The notes beneath the pieces are model-generated. The model searched no databases. It saw only the letters and a list, made by a program, of their open reading frames with translations, and had not been told where the DNA came from. The translations under genes and the position numbers were made by a program. A DNA stretch of 64,000 nt from Moringa oleifera (taxonomy: Eukaryota > Streptophyta > Magnoliopsida > Brassicales > Moringaceae): NCBI GenBank assembly GCA_021397835.1, contig JAJFZO010000609.1, positions 9,364,001-9,428,000 of the forward strand, read 5' to 3'. This document shows, one piece after another, positions 38,939 through 51,800 of the stretch. How positions within the stretch are numbered: the stretch's first letter is position 1; every line of letters starts with the position of its first letter.

Positions 38939-40489
38939 CAACCAAATTCTGATTGATAAATTTGAATCAAATTCATCAATTGTTTTAGTCAACAACATTG
39001 ACTCTTTATCTCTTTGAAATCAATTTTCTATTTCCAAAAAGAATATTAACCAAAAATTTGGGTCATCTAAATTTATTTCCTCCAAGATGACTCTTTCTTG
39101 CTGGTTATGACAAAAAATTTAAGCTATCCAAAATTTACTTCTTTAGTCATGTTTATGTGATCCAAATTTTTTAATTTCAACATTAATTTTATTTCTTCAA
39201 CTTTAATTAACAAATGCATGATTTATTTTGATCTAAGTTAACGGATCAAAGTTGGTTTGCAGATTTTTTTCTAAATTTGAAATATGTTTCAAAAAAAGAA
39301 AATTCACCTTGTTTTACATGGATAATGAATATTATTCTCGCCATGGATTAGTAGATTTATTTCTTTCTGATTTAAAAAGAAAATCCAACAGAATAGTGTC
39401 AATTGGGTATAGATGCTACATCATGGGAAAGCAAATCTATCATAAAGTTTATATATGATAGAGAATCATAAACTAAATTGAAAGGGACATGAAACTGAAA
39501 TCAGAATTATGCACTGAATTAATCAAATTTTCCTATCAGAAAATGAATTTCAGAGATGTGTGAGAAAAAGAAGAGTATAAAGGTGCTCAGAAAAATTATA
39601 AAATTTTTCGATAAATTTAAGGTGTATCTCTCAATGTTGTAAAATGGTAGATATTATATATAAAGAATTAAAATTATGTTAATGTAATCATCTAAATATA
39701 TAATATTAAGAACACTTTTTCATTTTATTTTGTTTTTGAAAATAAAAAAAAGAACCAGACATGCACCTTAGTATACCCAAAGCTCCCTGGAAGACGCCGG
39801 TGAAGAAGGTCGCCGTGAAAACCAAGTGAAGGTACAATGTCGGGTCATCTTGCACTGATACTTTCTCTCCTATGGTCGAAGATATAAGCAAGGAACATGC
39901 AGCGACGGTTCCCACGGCGAGATGCTTAGAGCTCCCAAACACCGCATAGATAAGCGGCGGAACAAAGCTCGAATCTGCAAGAAAATGAATATCGTCAGCG
40001 GAACCGACGACGAGCGACAAGCGTCGACGAGAGAGGAAACCCAAATCAATTTTTTTAAAAAATGGCTAAAACTGTTCGGTTATGAACCCTCAGAGGTTTC
40101 TATCTTTCTCACGTGGCAGTTAAAGATTGGGTCAGGGTTGATTCTCAGTTTAATCGTTATTTTACGAAATGGGGCTTACAGAGGCCGATGATCGGAGGAA
40201 TGCTAGCGAGTTTGGCGTAGCTGATGCCCTGAGGGATGGCGAGACTGGTAATGGTGATGCCAGCGAGCAAATCATATCTAAACAAACGAAAATTGTATGT
40301 AGGCAACCATTCGAAGATCGGAACGAAGTACTGGACAGCCCTCTTGGCCCGAACAAGACGGCTTTTATCCGCGAACTGCTTGAACGGATCGTCCGGGAAG
40401 AACGTCTCTTTGCAATGCGATCGGAACGTTGTGAGAAAGCTTCTCGGCGTCGAGAAGTTGACCCTATGGCCTGAACCTGGCGCAGCCAT
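36594..40489 (-). CDS. SULTR3;5: SULTR3;5-type sulfate transporter, 636 aa, 12 exons
   Basis: SLC26/SulP-family anion transporter. Arabidopsis SULTR3;5 is reported to assist SULTR2;1 in root-to-shoot sulfate transfer. Exons: 40180-40489, 39767-39974, 38704-38875, 38553-38618, 38343-38456, 38145-38261, 37937-38063, 37545-37831, 37187-37377, 37013-37095, 36844-36920, 36594-36752; all GT-AG and in phase. It starts MAAPGSG with the subgroup-typical RVNFSTPR, then ETFFPDDPF before the membrane domain, [17 protein letters not shown], the canonical GSSKHLAVGTVAA at the anion-site helix, SHSTITGFMGGTAI, EGIAIGRSFA, TTGPFSKTAVN and a C-terminal STAS domain with DMTGIETL in its conserved loop. Length is normal for SULTR3. 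The N-terminal motif and [14 protein letters not shown] favour SULTR3;5 over other members. A TATA box lies about 95 bases upstream of the ATG. It is divergent from the SULTR3;4-type gene. Confidence 0.95.
38909..38935. repeat. TA microsatellite in SULTR3;5 intron 2
   Basis: About thirteen TA repeats within the 891-bp intron 38876-39766. Confidence 0.9.
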
Positions 40490-40584
40490 AACACCCGAAA
40501 GCGAGCGAGAGCCAAAGAGAAAGAAAAGGAGAGTGGGGAAAGAGGGAGAGGACTTAGCGGCACGTAACGAGGCGAGAGGGAGCG

Positions 40585-40592
40585 TTTATATA
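40585..40592 (-). promoter_or_regulatory. TATA box of SULTR3;5
   Basis: TATATAAA on the minus strand, about 95 bases before the ATG at 40489, implying a leader of roughly 65 bases. Confidence 0.6.
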
Positions 40593-43500
40593 GAGAAAGA
40601 ACGTATTGGGCAACCAAGCTAGCACAGGATGTTGTGGATATGTGTAAACCGAGTAAGGATTTCCAGATTTACAGATTTACAGTTTCACTTTGGGACAAGA
40701 TCTAATGACAGCCAGCTGATCTTACTTAATATATGATTAACCTGCTCAATCACCCAAAATTCAGAAAAATAAAAAGGAAAATAAAAAGCCCAAGAGCTTA
40801 ATTAGTTTATTTATTATTTTAATATTAAGATAATTAATTAGGACAGAGCAGAACAACAAAAAGGCAGATGGGATTAGTACGTGTAACCTTAGATGTTTGT
40901 GTCAGTGTCAAATTAGGCGAACCTAAAAACGGGAAAATTACTACTAATAAATCTTCTTGCTGCGACAAGTCGACTCTCTATTGAGTTTGAAGTATTCAAA
41001 GCCAAAGACGAGTTGAATAGGGAATGAGCATGTGCTCGTAGTTTCTATCTTCGGTCTCCAATTAACTTCTACATTACATGCAGCCTGCCCAATTTTTCCT
41101 TCTTTAGATACACTTGAACATTTTGTAAGACGAAAATCGTAACGAATTTCTACTTTCATCATGGTATCTCTCTCTGTAATTTAAAATCTTCTTGAACTAT
41201 GATGTAAGATATTTATGATATTTTTATAATGTATGTAGATATTTTTTTATAATATATGATTTTTTTAAGAACTAAGATATATATTTAATTTAGGCACAAG
41301 CACAATAACTCTTAACTTTAAGGTTGTATAAAAATTCAATTCAATTTTCACTTGTTATATTTTTATTGCATTATATTGACATAAAATATAATTTAGAGTA
41401 CTAAATTATATATTTTAAATTTATTCATTGTGTAAATTTTGTATTTTCAATTCGGATGCTTATGATAACTTTATTAATTAATTTTAGTTTAGTTTATTAA
41501 CATTAAAAAATAAATTGGTCCGAAATATATGATCACCTTGTTAAAATTTGTGGGTTGAAATTGAGTAAACATATGAATCCAAAGATTATTTTAAATCAAG
41601 TTAATCAAAAAACTTGTCTCAGTAATTTAATGGATTGATAAATTTTAAATGTATATAAAATATTATTGCATTAACTCACTTATTTTTTAATAAAAATTAG
41701 ATCTTATAATGAATTTATTAAAAAAATTTATCATGAAAAATTATCAATTCATTTGGCATCTCGACATCATTTTCTGTTGAATTAAATTGACCTGTTTGGG
41801 ACGTCTTCATGCAGGAGTAGACAAAAGATTCCAATGTAGCGGTAGAAGAAGGTGCATGCCTAATTAAAGCCAGCTAATATAAGAAAAGACACCATAAAGA
41901 GCTTAAGTCCAAAGACATTAGTTCATTGTAATTAAAACTATGTTATCTTGTCTGTAAAACCTTCTCAGCTTCAAGCTCACGAATCCCCGATGTCAGATTG
42001 CTTGTTTAACGAGGAGTCTGTAGGCTCCTGTCTGAATTTGTTAGCATATAAGATTTGAGAGAGGCAGTCTTGTCATTGTCATCTCTTTAGATTGTGACAC
42101 TTATTCTAGGCTATTTCCAGGGAAATTGGGATTTAGTACTAGCCACTGAATTTCACTGAGACAGTTTAAACTTTCTTTTCATTTTTCACTTCTTACTTTC
42201 CCATTTTCATTTACAACATAAAAATTAACTAATTTTTATCTTTATTTTGATTTAGACTATCTTATATATTACTTTACGGATAAGATCCTATAATTGTAAT
42301 ATTTAATGATGCATGATTTAACTTTCAGATATACCAAACAGTAATATATTTTAAGATCATAGCAGATTAAGTTACAGACAGCTTTAAAATTAAAAACATT
42401 TGTAGCATAAAATTTAACATGGATAATATTAAAATAGATTAACACTAAGATCAACAACACGAAAGAGATTAACATTAGGATTGTCTTTGAATAATTATAG
42501 TGATATCATTAATTAAATTAAAAAGTACCTTACCTTAACAGGCTTTTCCAATGTTGAAATATCCAATTATTAATTTTTCTTTAAAATGTGACACATATGC
42601 ATATGGTTAATGATTATTCCATTCTACTTGTAGTGGGTTGGTTAAGATTAAAAAAAAAAAAAAAAGGAAAAAAAAGCAAAGGAACACTTAGATGTATAGA
42701 TTGTGGAGTGTGACACTTTGATTAATTGGTTTCGAAAGAATTGGCATCCTTTATCAACAACAACTATTAACATACACACTCTTGACTTTTAAGCACAAAA
42801 TTTTTCCCATAGATTTAATCAGACTAAACAAAGACACTGCCTACCCCAGGCCACGACTCAATTGGGTGATAGTTGATGAATCCATAAACCCTCAAGCCGA
42901 CAAATACACACATGATCCGATTGATTCCCAACTTTTGATTAGAAAATGCAAATTGGGTTTTGATTATTAATTGAAACCCAAAAGGCAGAATCAATGGAAA
43001 ATGAAAGATTGGTAGCATCTGTTAATTATATTAATGCATTAGCATGCCAATACCAATACCAAGACAAAGTTAGTGTTAACGTGAACGTGTTTGCTTCCAC
43101 AAAACCTCCAAAAAGGAGACTTAATTTCAAGTTAGACTCTCTGTGCGCACACTAAGCATATAAAGCCTCCCTCAGTTGGCCATGCACAGAGAGAAGAGGC
43201 TTACAGGCTTTACCTGCCTCGAAATGTGATAATGCCTCTATGCATTATGCATATAACATCGATAGAGAAATCCATTCAAGTTTGAAACTCAAGGCTTCGG
43301 TGATCAAGTTTGGTGTAAACACTAACTTTTCAAAGGATTCTTTCCATGGCCTCAATCATTGCTTTCTTCCCTGGCTGCCTCCCATTTGACAGAGGGGAAA
43401 AAAAAAAACTAGGAACATTGATCAATTATCTCATAATTCACGTGAAATATTGCAGTATTATTTTGACTTGTATCACATTATAAATATTATTTATTATAAA

Positions 43501-44189
43501 AAATATTTTATTATATTATTTTTTATAACTTTAAAAAAATTATTTGTAAACTATACATTCATGTGAGCAGTAGTGGTTCCAAGGCAACACTATTCTAGCA
43601 GAGTTATACACAGTGCTGCTTCCTTAAAGGTGATGGGTCAAGCTACAGCTAGGGCTGCGTTCCCTTTTTTTTTTTTTAAGAAAAAAAGAATTTCTAAAAG
43701 GCAAATTAGATTACTTTTCTTTTTCTCTTTAATACTCAATTATTAACTAAGAAGTGTTTATTCTATAATATTTTTATTGATATTTTTAAATAATACATAT
43801 ATTTATATGTATGCATGCGGAGGCACGTGTGTATAAATATATACTAGACTGGATATATTGAAAATAAATGTGCTTTTTTTTTTTAAATCAACTAAGCATA
43901 AAAATGTTGTTCCTTTTAATTAAAAATGATATCCTAATTAGTTAAACTATATATTCTCTTCGTAACTGCCCACTTCCCCTCCCTCCAAAGCTTTTTCTTT
44001 TTCTCGGGGGGCTTTATCTTAACATGGAAAAACACGTGTTCTCCATGACCTGGCTCGGCACAAGGATACGAAGCTGACGTAAAAGATTTCCTGTGAGGAC
44101 CGTCGGTTCGCTTCATTGTAGATGCAGCTTGTGTTCCTACGTGTGGACTTTCGTAGATTATGCTGATGTCTGCTGACACACTAAGACCC

Positions 44190-44250
44190 TGTTTGGATAC
44201 CTCTAAAAGTCCTTCTAGATCAACGAGTCAAAATGGACTTTTACCAAACA
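44190..44250. repeat. Short foldback (inverted repeat), possible MITE remnant
   Basis: The right arm GGACTTTTACCAAACA at 44235-44250 is the reverse complement of the left-arm parts TGTTTGG (44190-44196) and TAAAAGTCC (44204-44212), which are split by a seven-base insertion. CCTGTTTGG-type ends are common in plant MITEs. No clear target-site duplication was found. Confidence 0.45.
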
Positions 44251-46849
44251 AATTAAGAAAGTAACAATTTCAAGTTTCTAATAATAGTAATAATAAAACT
44301 TGGACCAACTGAATTTCATCCAAATATATTTAAATCAGAAAATTTGCTCTACGAATTTTAATTTAAAAATTTATATACATAATATTTAAGTTAATATTAA
44401 AAAATTATTTTTAAAAAAATATAAATTTATAAAATTTACAAAAATATGACTCGTGAGATAAAAATTATTCAAATTTAACAGATATAATTAAAATAAAATA
44501 TAAAATTTATTTTAAATAATTTTAAAATATTTTAATAATAAAAATAATTTTATTTTTTGTTATCAATTAAATCAAAATAAATTTAAATTGAATTAGTATA
44601 TACACTGATATTAAATTTATTTTGAACACCAAAATTTGATTTGAAAAATGAGATATAATTTGAAATTTTCCATAACTTCACTCTTATTATTAATTGTACA
44701 TCATAAGAATTAGTAATAACTAAGGTGAGAAAATTTTCATTATGGTAATGCTTAATTGCATAAATCTTTTTCATATTGGACCAAACAGAACATAGGTGAC
44801 CTTTGGCGGCTTGGTCTGATATCTTGACCTTTGGTGGTCAGGAAGGTCCAAATATGAGGTAAGAAGTAGTGGTTTATGACTTGAAATTGAGAAGTACAAT
44901 TCATGTGTCAACCATCTTATTGACACCCCTCTTCATGTTTCCTATGTTCCTCTGAAAATTCTCAATTGAATTCTAATTGACCTTTCTATGTTACAATCCG
45001 ATACACATATATAATTCTTAGTTTTCATGCAATCTCACAAATAATTAACTATATATAGGCATTCAGCAATTTATATATTAATCTTTTTTTATAAAGTCTG
45101 GCTTAGTTATGATTAGTTTTACTAGTAACAAGGTTGTTGATTAAGTCCAAGAACTTAGGATAAGGATGCCCAATTATGAATCAGCTGGTCTGAAAAAATG
45201 TCAAGAAAGCCATCTGTCTTCAGTTTCCCCATTAGCCCCAAAAGGAGGAAAAAAGTTGGAAAATACAGTTATTTCCACTGACCCATTATGCCTTATTGCA
45301 ATTATGTTAATGCCCAACTTTGATTAGTTGTAATTAAAATAAGAGATATGATTAATTGTGATTACAGCTTAAGTGGAGTCATGACCATGCTAAAGATCTC
45401 TTAATTAAGCATGTAATTATTGAATTAGGACTTGGATTATTTGCTAGGGAATGAGGATTATAAAGTGTGTAAGGGCAGTGACGTGGTCCTTGCATTAGCA
45501 TATTGTTATTATAATGTATTGAATTGATTACGGGTCCAATTTCTCCTAGAAGTATTGGTTTCGTTGTGATTCAATTTCGTCTATATAACGAATTGTATGA
45601 ATTAAAACCTACATGATTATTAACAAATTTGATGAAATTTTTTTTGTGATATTAAAAAATATTAATTATATTAAAAAATTATGTTTTGTATCAATTATAA
45701 AATAATACTTAAAAATATATTAATTAAAGATTTATATTTTTATATTTTTCATCTAATAGATTCCATCAATTTTAATGTTCATGATTCTTAACACATGTGT
45801 ATATGTTTGAAAAAATAAATATTTTTATTACTTAAATATAAACAATAAATTAATAATCTTTTTTATGCATAAATCATCATATTTTATTACAAAATAGTTT
45901 TTTTTTATTTAAAAGTGATGAACGTTATAAAGGTAATCATTATTTCACATGTTACATATCATGGATGTTGGAGTTAAGAAAATATCAAAATATAAATTTT
46001 CTTATAAACTTTAATTGAAAATTTTATATAAAATATAAATTCATTTGATGTAATATATGAATAAAAAAAAAGATTCACATATAGGTTAAAGTCAGTAAGG
46101 CAATCTTAACATGGGCCTCACAGGCTCAAAGTGATATGAGCCCACTGTTGACAATCTTGACAAATTATTACTTGCCTTATTACAATGTACAACTTATATG
46201 TATCCTTCATAAAAATATAAAAAGATTTATTAAAGCCTCCGCATATCAAACTATAATGGACCATAAATTAAACATCGACACTAATTAATTAAATAACTAC
46301 TTTAATTTTGCTAACATATGCATTTCATTTGTTACAAAAATATTATATAATTAAGAATACATACATACATGTATACTTGCAGACACTTTGATTATACAAA
46401 ACCTTATATATATATATTTATGGTTTTGAGTTTTATTTGACTGTGATATATTGTTTAATTTTATATCTTATTTTGTAAAACATTATTTATTGTAAACATA
46501 TTTTACAAGAACTTTTTTTTGTAAATTTAAAATACGTTAAAATTGGTGATTTTATCTTACGATAAGTAACATATATAATTTATGAAACAAATGTAAATTT
46601 AAAAAAATAAATCATATGTTATAAACATAATAATACTAAAGATAAATGTTAATTATAAAAAATATTATTTAATGATACATGCATGAACCTAGTCTTTATA
46701 TTATTCACAATCTCACAACTAAATAATAAATAAGATTTTAATTATTGTAATTTGTAACAGTGTTTTAAAATTATAAAAATAAAATCTCAAAAAATAACTC
46801 AACAATAAATAAAACTGTTGACCGGTTGAACAATACATTAAGAATTAGC

Positions 46850-46868
46850 ATATATATATATATATATA
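46850..46868. repeat. TA microsatellite
   Basis: About nine TA repeats in AT-rich spacer. Confidence 0.85.
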
Positions 46869-48714
46869 GCCAGGTCAAAACAATACATCATGGTCAACAT
46901 TAGTGTTCTTATTATTTGGTATCTAACTCATATGCATTCATAACCAAATCCAATCATTAAGTTTCTTACCAAATATAAATGCTTACTTTATAATGACAGT
47001 TTAATTGGTAATAATACAATAATTCTATAAGTTAAATCTCCATATTTGCTTCCTTTAATCACAAATTCATTGAGCAATTAAGTATGGCTCCAACATGTGA
47101 AGACAGTCAAGGCTTCAAATAAACTCAAACTCAACCATCTAATGTCATCTTCCTCAAAGAAGCAAAAGTCAGTCAAGGAATACAACACAAGTAAGTATTT
47201 CTTCCTCTTTCTGCTTAATTGATCATTTTTATAATTTATTTTTTGATTAGTTGCTAGACTGTAGTCCATCAAGAATCTAATTGGATCACTGACCGTCTTC
47301 TTTAGCCATCACTAGAAAGACACATCAATCAGCATGCTGCTGATGATACCAGATAATCACTTCCATTCTCTGCCAAAAAATTAGCACTGATGCGACATCG
47401 TTTAGTGGAAGGCTCTTATAGAATTCAACTCTTAGAAACCAAACTCACCTTTAAGCAATTTTTTATTATTGCTTATTTGTTTTGTGATTCTAAAATTAGG
47501 TATTTATTTTCTTTTGTTTAAATAGAATTAAAATGGTAGTTATTCCTACTTGATAGATACTATATCTAATAATATCTTTTTGGGAGTTCCAATTCCAGAA
47601 GTTTTTAATCTTTTTGCCAAATATTCTGTTCAAATAAAATGTAAAAATCACTTGCCAGTTGATTATGTTACAAATTAGGGAGTTGTCGGTCCATTAATTT
47701 CATTTACTAATATATAATGATGTTTTTATGTATATCACGGAAGATTGATGGAGGGCATGTAATCTTTTTTAAAATAATAATTTCTTGAGTGACAAATTTG
47801 TTAAATGAAGATAAACACAGTAATTTAAGCAATAGTACATCTCAACATTGGCCTTGGGCATAATGAAATATATGGAATCATTAGGTAAGTGGAATAATTA
47901 GTTATATAGTTTATCAAGATAAGAAAAAATATATTTTTTAAAATTTAGTTCTTACTTTTTGGAAAATAAATTTAATTACAATTTAATTTATCATAAAAAA
48001 TGAAAAAGTAAGAATTAAATTTTAAGTTTTTATCACATATTAAATTAATTCTGAAATTTGAAATGTAAAATTTGATAGACGTATACCATCGTTTAGACGC
48101 ACAAATCTAAAATCGATATTAAAATTAATCATGATAAAAAAATTACATTTGAATCTTTAATTTTGTTGAAAATATTTTTTTATTAGTTTTGAAATTATTG
48201 TATATAAAAATTGAAGTATCACTATTTACATTTGATGTAACCTTGATTTAGTATATTAATAGAATAGGTGAAAGGCTTGATGAATCAAACATTTGCAAAA
48301 CCCAAAAAAATTGCTTTGATATCTAATTATATTAATAATGAAATTATTTAAAAAAAGAAAGATATTTATCTTTTTATAGAATTGAAATTAGATTTTTTTT
48401 CTTTTTGGTTATGAGAATTTATTTATTTATTGAAAAATAAAAAATTGGAAGACAAGAAAGTTTTGGCTTCATCTCCAAGTATAGAGTCTTTTGACATTTA
48501 GTCTAAAATTTAATAAACTAAGATATGATGCTCACCCCATATTGTTTTAGCGCCCATGTTACAGCAATGCAGTTTTGAAGTTATACAGAGCTAGCTCCTC
48601 AGTCCCGGTAGTTACATTTTCTCTTTCTTGCTCTCTTCTGCATGACGGAACATGTCTTTTCTCTCGTCTCTCCAATCTCTCTAAATTGGACCCCAAGCGT
48701 TTGTGAATTGCTCC

Positions 48715-48722
48715 TATAAATT
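48715..48722 (+). promoter_or_regulatory. TATA box of the SULTR3;4-type gene
   Basis: TATAAATT 64 bases before the main ATG. Transcription starting some 30 bases further on would begin near 48747, just after an upstream ATG at 48735. Confidence 0.55.
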
Positions 48723-48734
48723 TAACCCTAAAAA

Positions 48735-48818
48735 ATGGCGGGTTCTTCAAGAGGTTCCTCCATTAATGCAGGAGAAAAATGGGTACAAGTTCCAAACGAG
48801 TTGGAGAAGATTCAATAG
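48735..48818 (+). other. Upstream ORF overlapping the SULTR3;4-type start codon
   Basis: ATG at 48735 in a strong context (A at -3, G at +4) opens 27 codons ending in TAG at 48816-48818, in another frame and overlapping the main ATG at 48779. If it is in the mRNA it should cut down main-frame initiation. The TATA box position suggests the transcript may start just downstream of it. Confidence 0.45.
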
Positions 48819-51800
48819 ACATTTCATGTGAGGAGATAAATATGGAAGTCGACCTTAGAGATTCCCCAGTAGCAACAGGAACGGCCTCTGTTGGGATTCA
48901 CGAAGTTCGTCTGCCACCCCGATTCACCACCTACCAGAAACTCAAACACAGGCTTCGTGAAATATTCTTCCCTGATGATCCCTTCCACATTTTCAAGAAC
49001 CAGCCTAGCTGTAGGAGACTGGTTCTTGGTTTCCAATATGTATTTCCCATGCTCCATTGGCTTTCAGATTACAGTCTTGGCTGCTTTAGGTCTGATCTTA
49101 TTGCTGGGCTCACCATTGCAAGCTTGGCCATTCCTCAGGTAAGAGATGATCAGTTCTCACAGTCTAATGCATTTTCTTTTCTTTGTTCTTGCATTGCATC
49201 TGTCTTCCAACTGACTGTAGGAAGTTCTTGTTTTGATTTCTTGATTAATTTCTCATATTGCAGGGAATTAGTTATGCCAAACTTGCCAACTTGCCTCCTA
49301 TAATTGGATTATGTAAGTATGAAATGACTCTTCTTCTGATAAATTATTAGCTCATCTGCTCCTTCAATCAACCTTTTCTTACCAATCACACGTCTTCCAG
49401 ACTCTAGCTTTGTGCCACCGTTGATATATGCAGTTCTTGGGAGTTCTGCACATAATGGTATTGGTCCGGTCTCAATTTCATCTTTGGTCATGGGCACAAT
49501 GCTGAACGAAGCGGTTTCGTTTGCTGATCAAAGAGATCTGTATATCCAACTCGCTTTCACTGCCACTTTCTTAGCTGGTTTGCTTCAAACTTCATTGGGT
49601 CTGTTTAGGTATCAACCACCTTCCATTACTCCACAGTTTAGTATGTATTTGTTCATTTTTCTGCATCTTCTTGCTAATTTAAGCTGACACGTTTAGGTCA
49701 GGCTTCATCATTGATTTTCTGTCAAAGGCAACTCTGATTGGATTCACAGCTGGAGCAGCCGTCATTGTTTCTCTGCAGCAGCTTAAGGGCTTGCTTGGGA
49801 TTACTCATTTCACAGGGAAGATGCAGATTGTTCCCGTCATGGACTCCGTTTTCAGTCATCGAAATGAGGTAAGTTGCAGAACATTGACATCTACATTAAG
49901 CAAAAACCAAATAAGATCTGTCCTCATGCGTTCTAAAGGAGTAGAAAAAGGAAAATTAAGGAATGTTTTCTACTTGGGTGTGCAGTGGTCATGGAAAACA
50001 GTTGTAATGGGCATATCTTTCCTAGTATTTCTACTAGCAACGAAACAAATTGTGAGTAAGAGAATATGCAATCTTGAACTAGCTAGGCTTTAGTAATTCA
50101 TGTTCAGTACTAACTCTAACATGGTCTATCTATGGTGTTGTCATGCACGTTAGAGCTTGAAGAGACCAAAACTTTTCTGGATATCAGCAGCAGCTCCATT
50201 AACATCTGTTATCTTGTCTACTCTTTTGGTCTTTACTTTCAAGACTACGGTGTTTCAAGATGTCCCCAAGGTAAGCATACCCATAATTCTCAATTTTTCT
50301 TCAGGATTTACGATATCTTTGCTCGTGTAATTTTATTAATGTGTCATAACTTCACTGTTTTTATGCAGATTGGTTACATGCCAAAGGGTGTGAATCCATC
50401 TTCCATAAACCTACTGTATTTCCATGGTCCTCATTTAGGCCTTGTTATCAAAACGGGCATTGTCGTTGGCATCTTGTCTCTCACTGTAAGTTTTCATGAA
50501 CTTGCTGCCGGAGTCACTGTGGTCACCCAAAAGTATATTCTATAAGATCAAGACATTGTGTCTTAGATGTTAAAGTTTTCTTGTAGAATGTTGACAGAGC
50601 GATTGCAGCTATACTGACTATTTTCTTTTGGTCATAGGAAGGCCTTGCTGTAGGAAGAACACTGGCTTCTCTACATAATTATCAAATTGATGGAAACAAA
50701 GAAATGATAGCAATCGGTGTTATGAATATAGTTGGTTCTTGCTCTTCATGCTATATAACTACAGGCAAGCATCTCCCTGAATCATCTTCTTTTCAAAGCA
50801 TGCTAAATTCTGTTAAAACCCTGATAAGGTTTTAAGTTTATAATCAACTTTTAGGTTCATTCTCTCGGTCTGCTGTAAACTACAACGCTGGGGCGAAGAC
50901 AGCATTTTCAAACATTGTCATGGCAGCAGCAGTGCTAGCTACGCTGATGTTTCTCATACCACTTTTCTATTACACTCCCAACGTAATCTTGGCAGCTATT
51001 ATCATTGCAGCTGTTGTGGGGTTGATCGACTATCAGGCTGCATTTAAGCTGTGGAAGCTTGATAAGCTTGATTTCTTGGCTTGTTTCTGCTCATTCTTTG
51101 GCGTTCTATTCCTCTCTGTGCAGACTGGGCTTGCCATAGCTGTATATATGCTATTCTAGTACTCTATTCCCTACAATTTTCTTGGGAAATTCCAACTTCT
51201 TTTTTTCCCAACCAAGATCTGACATAGAACTCCAAATCATATCTGTTCTGTATGTTGATTGAATTATCTCACAAGCTGTGACTCTTTTCTTCTGGTTGAT
51301 TTAGGTTGGAGTTTCCATATTCAAGATTATTCTGCACGTTACTAGGCCTAATACCATAGTATTGGGGAACATTACTGGCACTCAAATATACCAAAGTCTC
51401 AGTCGTTATGAAAATGCATCAAGAATTCCATCCTTCGTCATTCTAAGCATCGAATCTCCCATCTTCTTTGCAAATTCAACTTATCTACAAGAGAGGTTTA
51501 TAACAATCTTTATGTTATAGATAATGTCGTGCAATTCCATTTGCTCCTTTTTCATTTGCTTGGACAGATTGTTCATTCTGTTCTGATTTGCAGGATAGCA
51601 AGATGGATCCGTGAAGAGGAAGAGAGAATCGAAGAACATGGAGAGGCTGCCCTGAAGTGCCTGATACTGGATATGTCAGGTATGCAGAGTTTCCAAGTAA
51701 CTATCATGTATGTTTACGGGTGAACTAAATAGATTTTCTCGCAAATGTTTCAGCAGTGACAGCCATAGACACAAGTGGCATTGATGCCATATCTGAACTT

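Larger units (their letters stand above)
40620..48700. other. 8-kb spacer between two divergent SULTR3 genes; AT-rich, no gene recognised
   Basis: Long AT-rich stretches, poly-A/T runs, a TA microsatellite at 46850-46868 and a small foldback at 44190-44250. Slightly GC-richer patches at 41.9-42.1, 43.1-43.4 and 44.0-44.2 kb show no conserved frame. Promoters of both transporter genes must lie at its ends. Confidence 0.5.

Noticed and set aside
43365..43388. String resembling a miR482-type sequence (TCTTCCCTGG...CCTCCCAT)
   Set aside because: The register does not match the mature miRNA and no complementary hairpin arm was found nearby.
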